From: Caldifarciminota bacterium UBA1063
GTDB taxonomy: Bacteria; Hydrothermota; Hydrothermia; UBA1063
Length of the DNA: 64,000 nucleotides
NCBI GenBank assembly: GCA_002316275.1
Contig: DCDE01000021.1
Coordinates: 1 to 64,000 of the forward strand
Reading direction: 5' to 3'
Shown: positions 24,994 to 34,766 of the stretch, one piece after another
Layout: each line of letters opens with the position of its first letter
How positions within the stretch are numbered: position 1 is the first letter of the stretch
Translations under genes and position numbers: made by a program
Notes under the pieces: model-generated
The model's database searches: none
Told to the model about the DNA's origin: nothing
The model's input: the letters and a program-made list of their open reading frames with translations, nothing else

Positions 24994-27518
24994 AATAGAA
25001 AATTGTATCCAGCACGCGCCTTTCTTACAGCAACTATGCCCTCTTGTAAGAACAATTCAACAAAAAATTCACCTTGATTAGCTTTCTTCCTTAAATTTAA
25101 ATTTACCCCGTATCTCTTAGAGGTAGGAACAAGGATTGGCAACCTTTCAGCCTCAGAAAATGGATAACAGATAAATGCTTTCACGAAAAACTTAATCTTA
25201 TCGTTCCCCAAGTCCCCCAGTAAATCAAAAAATAATCCCGGTACATCAACACCTTTGTAGTGTGTGGAGCTTACTCCAGACTCTACGTGTAGGAATTTCT
25301 TTCCCACAAGAAGAGATGCTTTTCGGATCGAGTATTCAAAAGAATACTCAAAATACTGTTCGTATGAAAGACTGGAAGACAATTGTTTATATACAGGGAA
25401 AAAGAGGACATATCTGCTTTCCTTTTTCGTCTGGGTATTGATGTATAAACGGTCTGTATAATCTCTTCTTATCGCAAAAAATTGAAATGCCCCTCTCGCA
25501 ATCTGCAGTTCAAGCCCATTTATTTCCTCAGATTTGGAAACGGTATTGAAATTTGTGAAGGATCCATGAAAAAAGAGATCTAAATCAAAGCCCATAGTAT
25601 ATGTGCTCTGAAGAGCAGTATCCACTACGCCAAGATAGAAAACATCTCGTTCAAAACCACCGTTAGAAAATGGAACAAATAAACCTGTACTAGCATCATA
25701 AGAGTAATTGCCTGATTCGGTATGGTAGTATCGTTCTTCCTTTAAAGATTTATATGTGGGTTGGAAGCTTGCGCTGCCCCTTAATGTAATGCCTTTCATT
25801 AGTTCGAACGACACCCCAACATCATATAGGATTTGATTCCAATACTCTGGTAAATAAGAGATTCTTCCATTCAAATCACTTCCCTCAGAGTGCGTCTTAA
25901 CATCTGCTTCGGCTATTGGGAGTATTTTTCTTTCCTCACTTGTCCAGGTAAATCCGAAAAGATATTCTAAATCCCGAAAACGATCATGTATAAGAAATCT
26001 AATAGGCCGATCAGATTTCAAGTATAATATATTTCCATCAGGCAAAACCTCCGACTTCCAACCCAAAATACCGCTGTAACTAAGCGAATCTCCCTTTTGA
26101 ACCTTCCCTTCTCCATAGAAAGGGCCGAAACTCGTTAATAATTTGGCAAAATACGATTTTCTCTGACCAATGTTTCTCAATGATACTTTTAGGCTGGTTG
26201 GATCATCGTCAAGTGTAAAAATTGCATCCATCTGACTATACCCTGCATCAATCTCAGTTCCCCAATCAGGATCTACACCCTTCTCAATTTGACTGAATCT
26301 ATCTGATCTATACTTTGCAAGAAGGTCAAGGTGAGCAGTCTCAAACTTAAACTTCTTTGCCAGCTCAAGGTTGACACCTAAATTATCATCGTCATCTAAC
26401 GAGCTTAATGTATTTTGATCCTTGTAGCTCAATTCTCCTGAGACATCAAAATTACCACTGTAGTCCACACCGGTCACCAAGATATCATAAGGAGGTTCAA
26501 CCTCTATCTGAGGTTCATAAAAGCCATTTCCGTTGCCAACAAACCTATATCCCCCAATCAGATTATCGAATATGTAGCTCCCCTGACCATAGCCAACATA
26601 CTTGAAATAGACCTTGTGATTCCCAAGGCCTTCTCCTACAAAAATGTATATTGAATCTTGTTTTATGTAATCTCCGTCAGCACTTTCAAAACCTCCATTC
26701 AACGTGCTTGAGCCTATATCACCACCCTCCACGAGAAGATCATATAGGCCAGGTGGAAGGCCTGTGTAAGGCCCTTTTTGTACTGTATAACGTTCAAAAG
26801 ATACCTTTGCACTTCCGCCACTATAGGCGGCATAACTATATAATGCAGGCATTACAGAATAAGAGGCATATTCAACATATACGATATCATAAGGATTTGG
26901 CACATAAAGCTGCATAAAATACAAGGCACCTGAGCTATAATCAAAAAAGTAAGACTCTTTACCTACCTCTATACCGTTAACAAATAACCTTAAAGAGCCA
27001 GGAACAATCTCATACCCGTAATCAACAAAATATGGACCTGTGTAAAGCGGTTCTATCTTAAGCTCTTTTCTGATGCTTTTCTGCTCCGTAGTTCCATAAG
27101 CACCAGAGACTCCCATATATGCGAAGCCAAATCCGATTATCCTCTGCCAGTTTGCGAAGATCTTTCCAATGTTCACCATTAAAGAATCTGGGCCATTTAC
27201 CATAAGATAGACTTCATCAACGTCGCTCAACGACTTACTATAGTAGTCACTTCCATAAGATACATCACTATCCCTCAACCTCGCCTTAACTCCAAAATCT
27301 TTAGATAACTTTCCAAAGATGGCAATATCCAGGGCTTGTGAAAAAGAGAGGGAAAACCCATTTATTGAAACAAAGAATCCTTTTGATCCGGTAAAATCAA
27401 GCTGATTAGAATCCTCAGGCATACCTTCTCTCTTTAATGTATCTCGTACATCAACTACTCGAGGATTCTCAAAAGATAACAACGTATCAGAAATTAGTAC
27501 TAAAATTAAGAAAATCAA
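24990..27518 (-). CDS. Large beta-rich outer-membrane or surface protein
   Basis: An 842-residue exported protein of unknown function. A short signal peptide (MIFLILVLISDTLLS) leads into repeated beta hairpins rich in Tyr, Phe, Gly and Asp. The segment YEIVPGSLRLFVNGIEVGK followed by SYFFDYSSGALYF matches a module (PGSxxVxxNG-xxxx-DYxxGxxxF) seen in very large exported proteins such as SprA-like translocon components; this is pattern recall, not a search. The second half has alternating hydrophobic strands and ends in AGYNFLF with a terminal Phe, as outer-membrane barrels do. The start is TTG, three bases after the carboxykinase stop. Operon with the PEP carboxykinase-like and M24 peptidase genes. 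Confidence 0.65.
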   Translation of the reverse strand: MIFLILVLISDTLLSFENPRVVDVRDTLKREGMPEDSNQLDFTGSKGFFVSINGFSLSFSQALDIAIFGKLSKDFGVKARLRDSDVSYGSDYYSKSLSDVDEVYLMVNGPDSLMVNIGKIFANWQRIIGFGFAYMGVSGAYGTTEQKSIRKELKIEPLYTGPYFVDYGYEIVPGSLRLFVNGIEVGKESYFFDYSSGALYFMQLYVPNPYDIVYVEYASYSVMPALYSYAAYSGGSAKVSFERYTVQKGPYTGLPPGLYDLLVEGGDIGSSTLNGGFESADGDYIKQDSIYIFVGEGLGNHKVYFKYVGYGQGSYIFDNLIGGYRFVGNGNGFYEPQIEVEPPYDILVTGVDYSGNFDVSGELSYKDQNTLSSLDDDDNLGVNLELAKKFKFETAHLDLLAKYRSDRFSQIEKGVDPDWGTEIDAGYSQMDAIFTLDDDPTSLKVSLRNIGQRKSYFAKLLTSFGPFYGEGKVQKGDSLSYSGILGWKSEVLPDGNILYLKSDRPIRFLIHDRFRDLEYLFGFTWTSEERKILPIAEADVKTHSEGSDLNGRISYLPEYWNQILYDVGVSFELMKGITLRGSASFQPTYKSLKEERYYHTESGNYSYDASTGLFVPFSNGGFERDVFYLGVVDTALQSTYTMGFDLDLFFHGSFTNFNTVSKSEEINGLELQIARGAFQFFAIRRDYTDRLYINTQTKKESRYVLFFPVYKQLSSSLSYEQYFEYSFEYSIRKASLLVGKKFLHVESGVSSTHYKGVDVPGLFFDLLGDLGNDKIKFFVKAFICYPFSEAERLPILVPTSKRYGVNLNLRKKANQGEFFVELFLQEGIVAVRKARAGYNFLF

Positions 27519-27521
27519 TTA

Positions 27522-29306
27522 CTAGATGTTCAATAACGCTTTAACAATTTCCTCCCCGACATCATATTTTCTTATAAAGTCTTCGCGTTCTCGCTTCATC
27601 CTTGTGACCCACTCCTCATATTCAAGGATTCGCCCTTGTTTCTCAAAGAGGATTCTGGGCTGCAAGATTTCAGGTGGTACCTTTTCTAAAAGTGGGCTAT
27701 TTTCCGGAGCATTAATATCTACTATAAGATAGCCAAAATCTGGGTCTTTGGTCCACTTGATTTCATTACGGAAAAGAGCTTCTAACATTGCCGTAGAATG
27801 TGAAATTTTAACCTTAAGAGCAATACCTTTTTTCTCGTCAAGCTGGTCACCACCTACATAGCCCGTGTTCATCATCCACGTTATGATTCCCCTATTTTTC
27901 TCCATAAGTTCCTGAAACCTGTGGGCCTGAAGCCTGTGGTTTAATGGGAAAAAAGGCTGGGTAAAGGGAGAGCGGGTTTTTCCTCTCTCCTTACCAGCTG
28001 CAGAAGTTTTTGATGTCTCACCCAGCATAAAATATGCCGTAGCCTGCTCAGGGCTTGAAAACATCACAATGCCAGGCGTAGCTGCATCTCTACCCTCATC
28101 CCTATTAAGGATTCCTATATATTTTAAAGGTGGAAGATGATAAAGGTCAGCCACGTTATCAATTGCACTTAACGGAATTATCGATCTACCATTTTGCGTC
28201 CATACAACAAAATCCCAGCCGTCCTTAGGAACACCATACTCATCAACTATATCCTCAAATTTAACTTTCCCATTTATATAATCATCGATATGAGCGGGAT
28301 CATTCCCCGTCAAAATGAAAATCTCTCGGTAACGCTTAACTTCCTCCGGGGTAAGACCCTCCTTCGAAAAATCGTAAGTTCCGTCAGGATTCATATAGAC
28401 ATTTTCAACCCACGTACCTGGATCCAAAGTGCCCCTGTAAATAATTGGTTCCGTCTTCTCAGTTAGCCCAAAGGTCTTTGCAAAACAACCATTCTCAGTT
28501 ATCGAATACGTACCATCAGGCCAAAGGGTAATCATATCGTCTTGAATGGGCTGAGAAAGTTCGCCGTGTTTTGCAAAAGTAGTTGTAGTTTTCCCTGTTC
28601 CTGAAAGCCCTAAAATAGCTACCGCGTAGCTCTCATTATCAACTCTAACCGACTTTGCACCAGCATGTAGAACAAGGCCTCCCTTCATATAAAAGTAATG
28701 ATTCAACATTCTCAATATACCTTTTTTCGTTTCACCGAAGTAATCTGAATTTATCACATACGTAACGTAATGATCAAGATCAACAATTATAGCCATTCCC
28801 CCAGGCAAACCATCGAGAACCAACCCAGGAGTATAAACCAGCTTAAATAGTGGCTTGAATTCTTTACTACTCCACTCGGGGCCTTCAATTTCACTTCTTG
28901 GAAACATCATAATCTGCTGCATTCCAGCTACATTCGCAGCATCAAGCGTATAGAAAGCATGTATAGGTACTGCAGTCTTGCCAACTCCATAATACCCTTG
29001 GATTTCGATAAGAGTCCCTCTGTTTTCTATAAATTCTTTTTGAATCTGCAGGTACTTCTCAGCATCTTCGGGCGTTATAATTTTTGAAGAATAATTACCC
29101 TCTTTACCTCGGGGGGCAACAATATAAGTAAACTTCTCCATCCTTGCTTTCCTTAGGGTAATTCTATTTATGTTCCCGTAAGAAGATACGACACAAGTAG
29201 GAATATTTTTTAACGCAAGATCCCTCAACTCACCTTGGGTTGGGTTTTGTATATATTGAACTTTATAAGGCCTCAACTCATGTGCCACCAGATCGCGTAT
29301 TGACAT
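27522..29306 (-). CDS. Phosphoenolpyruvate carboxykinase (ATP)-like enzyme
   Basis: A 594-residue protein with the core of ATP-dependent PEP carboxykinase, which converts oxaloacetate and ATP to phosphoenolpyruvate, CO2 and ADP. The kinase P-loop is GLSGTGKTTTT (233-243). Before it, SDYFGETKKGILRMLNHY and LVLHAGAK correspond to the YxGExKKxxF and HCSAN regions. IQDDMITLWPDGTY and ENGCFAKTF give the metal site, and TSKTSAAGKERGKT parallels the TAKxAGTERG loop. It is about 60 residues longer than usual, with a divergent N terminus holding a second P-loop-like GYYGVGKT (104-111). AGGAGGG precedes the ATG. Carboxykinase is the best call, but specificity (ATP, GTP or PPi) is unproven. Confidence 0.75.
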   Translation of the reverse strand: MSIRDLVAHELRPYKVQYIQNPTQGELRDLALKNIPTCVVSSYGNINRITLRKARMEKFTYIVAPRGKEGNYSSKIITPEDAEKYLQIQKEFIENRGTLIEIQGYYGVGKTAVPIHAFYTLDAANVAGMQQIMMFPRSEIEGPEWSSKEFKPLFKLVYTPGLVLDGLPGGMAIIVDLDHYVTYVINSDYFGETKKGILRMLNHYFYMKGGLVLHAGAKSVRVDNESYAVAILGLSGTGKTTTTFAKHGELSQPIQDDMITLWPDGTYSITENGCFAKTFGLTEKTEPIIYRGTLDPGTWVENVYMNPDGTYDFSKEGLTPEEVKRYREIFILTGNDPAHIDDYINGKVKFEDIVDEYGVPKDGWDFVVWTQNGRSIIPLSAIDNVADLYHLPPLKYIGILNRDEGRDAATPGIVMFSSPEQATAYFMLGETSKTSAAGKERGKTRSPFTQPFFPLNHRLQAHRFQELMEKNRGIITWMMNTGYVGGDQLDEKKGIALKVKISHSTAMLEALFRNEIKWTKDPDFGYLIVDINAPENSPLLEKVPPEILQPRILFEKQGRILEYEEWVTRMKREREDFIRKYDVGEEIVKALLNI

Positions 29307-29318
29307 TCTGCCCTCCTT

Positions 29319-30524
29319 CTATAAAATGAGATCTTTTGGCACGTGCGTTAAGTTTACGGTATTCCCATTTTGATCAATATAAAGGGAATCCTCAATCCTA
29401 ATTCCAAAACCCTTCGCAGGATAATAGAGGCCAGGCTCAATGGTAAATACATCTCCCCTTTCCAAGTGATACTCAGAATTCATGTTTATCACTGGTAGCT
29501 CGTGAACATCAAGCCCCACACCGTGTCCAAGACTGTGTACATATCCCTCCTGGGTTTTAGGATTGGTTCGTAAAGTGGCGTGCCCATTTTTCTCAAAAAA
29601 TTCAAGGGTTATCTCTTCCAGTTCCTTACATGCTTTACCTTCTTTCGCTTCCTGAGCAGCCTTCTCTTGAATAAAACGAACCTGCTCATAGGCATTTATT
29701 ACATCCTTTGAAGGTACTCCAAAACTGTAAGTTCGGGTCATATCGAAGAAGAACCCGCCACCATACTCGTTAGGATATATATCAAATACTATCGGAATAC
29801 CTTCACGCACAGGTTCAGCATCATTTCCACGATTATGTGGAACTCCTCCATCTGCACCCTGGGCTACAATCATGCCATCAGAATCCAGAAGTCCCCTATC
29901 AATAAGCTGCATCCTTAAAAAAAACTTTGTCATACCAATAGTAAAAGGCGCCCCATTCTCGACCAAAACTCCGCCGGATCTTTTAAGACCTTTCATGTGC
30001 TCTATAAGGGCCATGAAAGCATCTTGCGTCCTATCAGCAACGGACCTGATCTTTCCTAACTCTTCAGTAGTCTTGTTTCTCCTGGCGAGATAAATTATAT
30101 CATTTTTTATTTGCGGAAATTCAATTTCTCGAATATCACGAGTAATCTTTTCAAATACTTTAATGGACGTATTGTTAACTTTTCCGCCAGAAAAGTAGAC
30201 TCTACCTCGAACCCCAAAATGATCAAAGATCTTCTTATAGTAAGCAAAACCCCTTTCAACAGGATCTTCTATCGAATTAAGATCCACAAGATTTAATGAC
30301 GAATATGGTACCTTTTCGTAATCTGTAAGATGCCTGACATTATCGCGCTCCATATCAATATAGACAAGAATGGGCTTTCCACCACATGGCATGAGAAAAA
30401 TACCGGAACCTATATGTGCTCCCTTTGTAAGATAGAAAAGGGATGTGGCAGATCCACTATCTTCCACCACAATCCAGTCAAGGCTATTCTTGTGCATAAG
30501 GAAATTTAGCTGATTGTAGTTCAT
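29319..30524 (-). CDS. M24 family metallopeptidase (Xaa-Pro aminopeptidase-like)
   Basis: A 401-residue member of the M24 creatinase/prolidase group. The N-terminal creatinase-like domain spans ~1-165 and the pita-bread catalytic domain ~170-400. Metal ligands are visible: Asp in VFDIYPNEYGGGFFFDMTRT (two aspartates), His in HSLGHGVGLDVHELP, Glu in FTIEPGLYYP and Glu in IRIEDSLYI. It should remove N-terminal residues before proline or split Xaa-Pro dipeptides. It is first in a three-gene operon with the carboxykinase and outer-membrane genes, from a predicted leaderless promoter. Confidence 0.9.
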   Translation of the reverse strand: MNYNQLNFLMHKNSLDWIVVEDSGSATSLFYLTKGAHIGSGIFLMPCGGKPILVYIDMERDNVRHLTDYEKVPYSSLNLVDLNSIEDPVERGFAYYKKIFDHFGVRGRVYFSGGKVNNTSIKVFEKITRDIREIEFPQIKNDIIYLARRNKTTEELGKIRSVADRTQDAFMALIEHMKGLKRSGGVLVENGAPFTIGMTKFFLRMQLIDRGLLDSDGMIVAQGADGGVPHNRGNDAEPVREGIPIVFDIYPNEYGGGFFFDMTRTYSFGVPSKDVINAYEQVRFIQEKAAQEAKEGKACKELEEITLEFFEKNGHATLRTNPKTQEGYVHSLGHGVGLDVHELPVINMNSEYHLERGDVFTIEPGLYYPAKGFGIRIEDSLYIDQNGNTVNLTHVPKDLIL

Positions 30525-30530
30525 AAAGGT

Positions 30531-30559
30531 ATTATAAGTGACAGAGCTGGGAATGACAA
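30531..30559 (-). promoter_or_regulatory. Predicted leaderless promoter of the M24 peptidase operon
   Basis: Minus-strand -35 TTGTCA (30554-30559), 17 bases and perfect -10 TATAAT (30531-30536), exactly six bases before the ATG at 30524. No ribosome site fits in between. Confidence 0.7.
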
Positions 30560-30567
30560 ACGGGTAA

Positions 30568-31827
30568 TTAAATTAGTGGTTCAAGAAGACCGGTCAATCT
30601 ATCCAATATCCCCTGCACTCCTTCATCCCCCTGTATATAACTTGTAATTGCAGTAGAAAATTTTATGTTTTTACAGGGAGGAAAGACATTATCTTTCAAA
30701 ACACCTAATGCCCTTGAATACACAACCTCTACACCAGAAGAGTTTGTAAATGGGAGAAGTATCAGGAAGGAATTTTTTGAAAGCCTCCCCACTATATCGG
30801 ATTTCCTGAGATTTAATTGCAACGCCTTTGCAATCTTCTGCATTGAAGTTTCAATAGAATAGTTCCCATAGATATTAGATAGCTTGTCATAATTTTCTAT
30901 CCTTATCATCATTACGGAGAAATTAAAATCGTATCTTTTTGCCTGTTCACATTCCAACGCAACAAGTTCTTTCATCAAAGCCTCACTATAAGTCTGACTT
31001 ACGAGATCTTTATACGAAAGTGCTTCGAACTCTTTTTTGAATTCTGTTTTCTGCAGAACCAAGGAATAATAATAGGAGAGGAAAACCAGAAGATTGTACT
31101 CATCAGTTCCAGGTTCCTTCACATCGTTAAACAACAATATGCCAATTGAATCTACAAAATCCTCTTCCACACCAAAGGGCACAGCCCACACAGAATTAAA
31201 TCCCGAAATTTTCAGAAAATCGCTAAGACTGCCCCATTGTTCACCATTCCTATTAGAAACTATCGGCATCCCCACATTTAAAATAGACTCGGATTCGACA
31301 ATAATCTGAACCTCATCCCGCAGCTCTTTATAGGTGTCACAAGTACCGTATACAATATAAAAACTGCTCATATTACTCCTCTGCCTTTTCAACAACATTA
31401 CACATGACGAATCAAATATCTCCTGTAACACCGGAAAGGTTGAAGCAATAAACTCTGGAAACGTTGAAACTTTTATAGAAATCTCAAACAAGTCTCTCAT
31501 ATGAACAAGAATGGAAGATGTAGGGCTTTCCAGTAACTGCTCAATTTTATCAAAAGAGAATATATAAAATTCAAATCCTTCGATGTCATACTTCTGAGTG
31601 CGAACCCTGTAAAACTCGCCGTTTACGCTAACTTCCATATCGAGATCGTCAACTATCTCTATTTTAATGACATCTTTCAAATTAACACCCATCAGATCGT
31701 CCCTTTGGACCTCAAACAAAACTGCAAATCCTATTGAAGCATCAAGAATGTTGCCTTGAAAATCGGTCAAAACAATTGGCAGAGGATTAGCTCCAAAGGC
31801 CATCTTATAAAGTTCTTTTTCAAACAT
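30568..31827 (-). CDS. PAS-GAF-degenerate GGDEF signalling protein
   Basis: A 419-residue cytoplasmic sensor-like protein. Residues ~8-95 look like a PAS domain (PLPIVLTDFQGNILDA), ~115-260 like a GAF domain, and ~270-415 like a GGDEF domain (AKRYDFNFSVMMIRIENYDK, then DIVGRLSKNSFLILLPF). The GGDEF site itself reads LSKNSF after the Arg (349-354), so the acidic and glycine residues needed for cyclic di-GMP synthesis are gone. It probably works as a binding or interaction domain. No transmembrane segment is seen. It is a single-gene unit, divergent from the DUF2723 gene. Confidence 0.7.
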   Translation of the reverse strand: MFEKELYKMAFGANPLPIVLTDFQGNILDASIGFAVLFEVQRDDLMGVNLKDVIKIEIVDDLDMEVSVNGEFYRVRTQKYDIEGFEFYIFSFDKIEQLLESPTSSILVHMRDLFEISIKVSTFPEFIASTFPVLQEIFDSSCVMLLKRQRSNMSSFYIVYGTCDTYKELRDEVQIIVESESILNVGMPIVSNRNGEQWGSLSDFLKISGFNSVWAVPFGVEEDFVDSIGILLFNDVKEPGTDEYNLLVFLSYYYSLVLQKTEFKKEFEALSYKDLVSQTYSEALMKELVALECEQAKRYDFNFSVMMIRIENYDKLSNIYGNYSIETSMQKIAKALQLNLRKSDIVGRLSKNSFLILLPFTNSSGVEVVYSRALGVLKDNVFPPCKNIKFSTAITSYIQGDEGVQGILDRLTGLLEPLI

Positions 31828-31833
31828 GAAAGA

Positions 31834-31862
31834 ATTATAACAACCTAAGCATGATTTATCAA
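31834..31862 (-). promoter_or_regulatory. Predicted leaderless promoter of the PAS-GAF-GGDEF gene
   Basis: Minus-strand -35 TTGATA (31857-31862), 17 bases and perfect -10 TATAAT (31834-31839), six bases before the ATG at 31827. Confidence 0.7.
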
Positions 31863-31877
31863 CTGCAACTTTATTAA

Positions 31878-31906
31878 TTGACTGGATACACGATTAAAAC
31901 TATAAT
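31878..31906 (+). promoter_or_regulatory. Promoter of the DUF2723 gene
   Basis: -35 TTGACT (31878-31883), 17 bases and perfect -10 TATAAT (31901-31906). The start near 31913 gives a short leader with GGAGGT before ATG 31929. It stands back to back with the leaderless promoter on the other strand. Confidence 0.7.
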
Positions 31907-31928
31907 TTTAAATAACTTGGAGGTCGGA

Positions 31929-34757
31929 ATGGCTAAAGACGACAAGGTGAAGTGGTTTGTATTTGCAGCAATTACAATTGCCGTATGGTTCATCTTTTTT
32001 ATTACCACTTCTCCAACTATTGTCTTTTGGGATGTAGGTGAATTTCTTGCCTGTTCAGCTATCTTCGGAGTGCCTCACCCACCCGGAACACCCCTTTACG
32101 TTCTACTTGGAAGATTTATGACCATTTTGCCCTTGCCTCTCGATGCCCTTTACAAAATAATTCACCCCGCAAGCTACCCAGTAAACACTGTTTTGAAGAT
32201 CACATTGATTGCTATGGTATCTGGCGCGTTGACTTGCGGCTTCGTTTATCTAATCCTCTATGATCTTTTAAGGATCCTTTTCAAAGATACACCACCGATC
32301 TTTGCACACATAGGAGGTATATTTGCGGGATTTATGTCAATGCTTGCTAAAGTAAACTGGGAAAACTCTATAGAGGCTGAAACTTACACACCTGCAAATT
32401 TCATCATAGTCATGCTAGTCTGGCTAGCTCTTAAATGGTACCGGGAGAAGGATGATCCGGCATCTACAAGGTACCTGATTTTTTCTGCATATATTCTTAC
32501 CCTTAGCATAGGCTTTCATCTTACCTCTTTCGCTTTCTTCCCCGCACTTCTATTATTCACATTCGTCGTAAAAAAGGAGTTGTACTGGGATAAAAACACC
32601 CTTGGACTCCTTGGAATCTCATTGTTTTTACTTGCTTCGCTTCAATTAGCCTATGAACCCACTGGTATGGGATTCGGAATGCTCATTATTGGATCCGCAC
32701 TTGTAGCTTACTATCTATTTAGCACCACCTTCAGTAAAATAAAGGGATCGGATACGCCATACGAAATTTTATGGATTCTCCTTGTAATTTTACTCATAAT
32801 TGGTCTTATTACAAAAAGTCCGTACTTGACAGTCGGTAGCGGAGTGATGATCGGCGTACTCTTTTATCTCCAGACCAAAATTTACAAAGATTGGAAGGGG
32901 CTTGCTATCTTGGTGATGTTCCTTGGTTTCTTCCTGGAAATTACCATGGTATTACGTGCGATTCATAGCCCATACATAAACGAAGCAGATCCGTCAACAT
33001 TCAAAGCCTTTATGGACGTGCTCACAAGAAAGCAGTATGGTCCAATGAACATGTTGCCAAGAAAAATCCCGTTCATAGATCAATTAAAAAATTTCTGGGT
33101 CTACTTTAGTTGGCAATACCAGCACCTGCTTATTCCAATCACGATACTTGGCATCTTTGGCATCATTTCGCATATCTCTTCTGACCGAAAAACTTTGTGT
33201 CTTGTGGGGTTTACGTTTCTCATATTAAGCCTTGGATTCCTCTTCTATTTAAATCTTAAAGACTCTCCTTCACAACCTGTAAACCCGCTGAACCCGACGG
33301 AAGTCCGTGATAGGGACTATTTCTACTCAGGGGCATACATTTTCTTCGCCCTCTATGCCGGATTTGGCTTATTTGAGATTCTTAGGTTACTCTATGAAAA
33401 TCTAAAAAAGAGAGTTTTCTTACCTTCTGCATTAGGAGTTATCGTGACCTCGGGTGCCATTCTTGGGCAGATGTACTATTACTACCCTATCCTCGATCGG
33501 CATGGGAACTACCTTGCTGAAGATTATGCATACAACTTGTTAATCTCACCAGGATCCCAAGAAAAGTGTGTGCTCTTTACTAATGGTGATAACGACACAT
33601 TTCCTCTCTGGGCGGACCAGACAATACTCGGTTATGGTGACAATGTAATAATAGCCAATATGAGCCTACTGAACACAAATTGGCATATAGAACAGATAAA
33701 ACAACAAGGTGCACCTATAAGTTTTCCTGATTCAATTATAAAGAAGCTCCCGCCAATTTTTGTTACACTTGAAGGTAGACCAATGTATCTTGTCGATCTC
33801 ATGATCAGAGACTTGATTGCTACATCAGCAGGATACAAAACAACAGATTATGTTACTTTCAATCCTGCCAGAGCTTTCAGAGGATACGGGTTTGAAAACA
33901 TAGACATCAAAATCCCTCGGATATACCTTGCCAGCAAAGAAGAATTCGCAAAAGAAGTCATCGAAAAGGCAGACACATTCAATATTCCCGTTTTCTTTGC
34001 TATGACTGTTGCAGCGGAACATTTCGAAGGTTGGAACAGATACTTAAAACTGGAAGGAATGGCTATGAGGGTTATGAGTACCCCCCAGGAAACGCTCCCT
34101 GAAATCAAGGAGGGTATAGATATCGAGAGAACAGTTTATCTTTTAAGGGACCATATGCATTTCAGCGAATATATAGACCTGTATAGTGAAAAACTCCCTC
34201 CTACAGAAACTTTTAGATATAGAGGTGTTTTTAATCCAAAAGTTTACAAGGATGATAACCAGGAGCGAATGCTGAGACACTATGCAAGTATCACCTTTAG
34301 GACTGCACTTTATTACGAATCTAAAGAAATGTACAAGGAAGCAAGGGACGAATGGGATTTTGCAAGACAATTTCTCAAACAAGTGAAACTGGATCAATAT
34401 GCCCTTACCAGAGAAATGCCGTATATTTACTACAAAATTGCAGATCTATCCCTAAAGGTTGGAGACTACGAGAAAACAGTGGAAATAGCCGATGAAGTCA
34501 ATGAAATCGTTCAGATCAGCACATTCTATTTATTAAAAGCAACTGCTCTAAAAAAAATGGGAATGATCAATGAAGCCGTTTCTAACTTTGAGGTGGCAGT
34601 CCAATTAAATCCACAGGATATAGATGCCCATATTGGTCTTGCACAAATTTACTTAGAAAGAGGTGAGATTGAAAAAGCCCGTAATGTTGTTAGAGAGATA
34701 CTAAGAATTGATTCCACAAATCAGTGGGCAAGAGAAACTTATCAAAAGATCTTTTAG
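31929..34757 (+). CDS. DUF2723 membrane protein with C-terminal TPRs
   Basis: A 942-residue polytopic membrane protein. The first ~560 residues carry roughly a dozen transmembrane helices with the DUF2723 start: hydrophobic helix, TSPTIVFWDVGEFLACSAIF, then GVPHPPGTPLYVLLGR. That acidic loop resembles the first periplasmic loop of GT-C glycosyltransferases such as protein O-mannosyltransferases, so transfer of a sugar from a lipid carrier to exported protein is plausible but unproven. A soluble region follows, and the last ~120 residues are TPRs (YIYYKIADLSLKVGDYEKTV, DIDAHIGLAQIYLERGEIEK). ATG 31929 is chosen over the upstream TTG because GGAGGT precedes it. The next gene starts nine bases downstream. 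Confidence 0.82.
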   Translation: MAKDDKVKWFVFAAITIAVWFIFFITTSPTIVFWDVGEFLACSAIFGVPHPPGTPLYVLLGRFMTILPLPLDALYKIIHPASYPVNTVLKITLIAMVSGALTCGFVYLILYDLLRILFKDTPPIFAHIGGIFAGFMSMLAKVNWENSIEAETYTPANFIIVMLVWLALKWYREKDDPASTRYLIFSAYILTLSIGFHLTSFAFFPALLLFTFVVKKELYWDKNTLGLLGISLFLLASLQLAYEPTGMGFGMLIIGSALVAYYLFSTTFSKIKGSDTPYEILWILLVILLIIGLITKSPYLTVGSGVMIGVLFYLQTKIYKDWKGLAILVMFLGFFLEITMVLRAIHSPYINEADPSTFKAFMDVLTRKQYGPMNMLPRKIPFIDQLKNFWVYFSWQYQHLLIPITILGIFGIISHISSDRKTLCLVGFTFLILSLGFLFYLNLKDSPSQPVNPLNPTEVRDRDYFYSGAYIFFALYAGFGLFEILRLLYENLKKRVFLPSALGVIVTSGAILGQMYYYYPILDRHGNYLAEDYAYNLLISPGSQEKCVLFTNGDNDTFPLWADQTILGYGDNVIIANMSLLNTNWHIEQIKQQGAPISFPDSIIKKLPPIFVTLEGRPMYLVDLMIRDLIATSAGYKTTDYVTFNPARAFRGYGFENIDIKIPRIYLASKEEFAKEVIEKADTFNIPVFFAMTVAAEHFEGWNRYLKLEGMAMRVMSTPQETLPEIKEGIDIERTVYLLRDHMHFSEYIDLYSEKLPPTETFRYRGVFNPKVYKDDNQERMLRHYASITFRTALYYESKEMYKEARDEWDFARQFLKQVKLDQYALTREMPYIYYKIADLSLKVGDYEKTVEIADEVNEIVQISTFYLLKATALKKMGMINEAVSNFEVAVQLNPQDIDAHIGLAQIYLERGEIEKARNVVREILRIDSTNQWARETYQKIF

Positions 34758-34766
34758 GAGGTAAAA

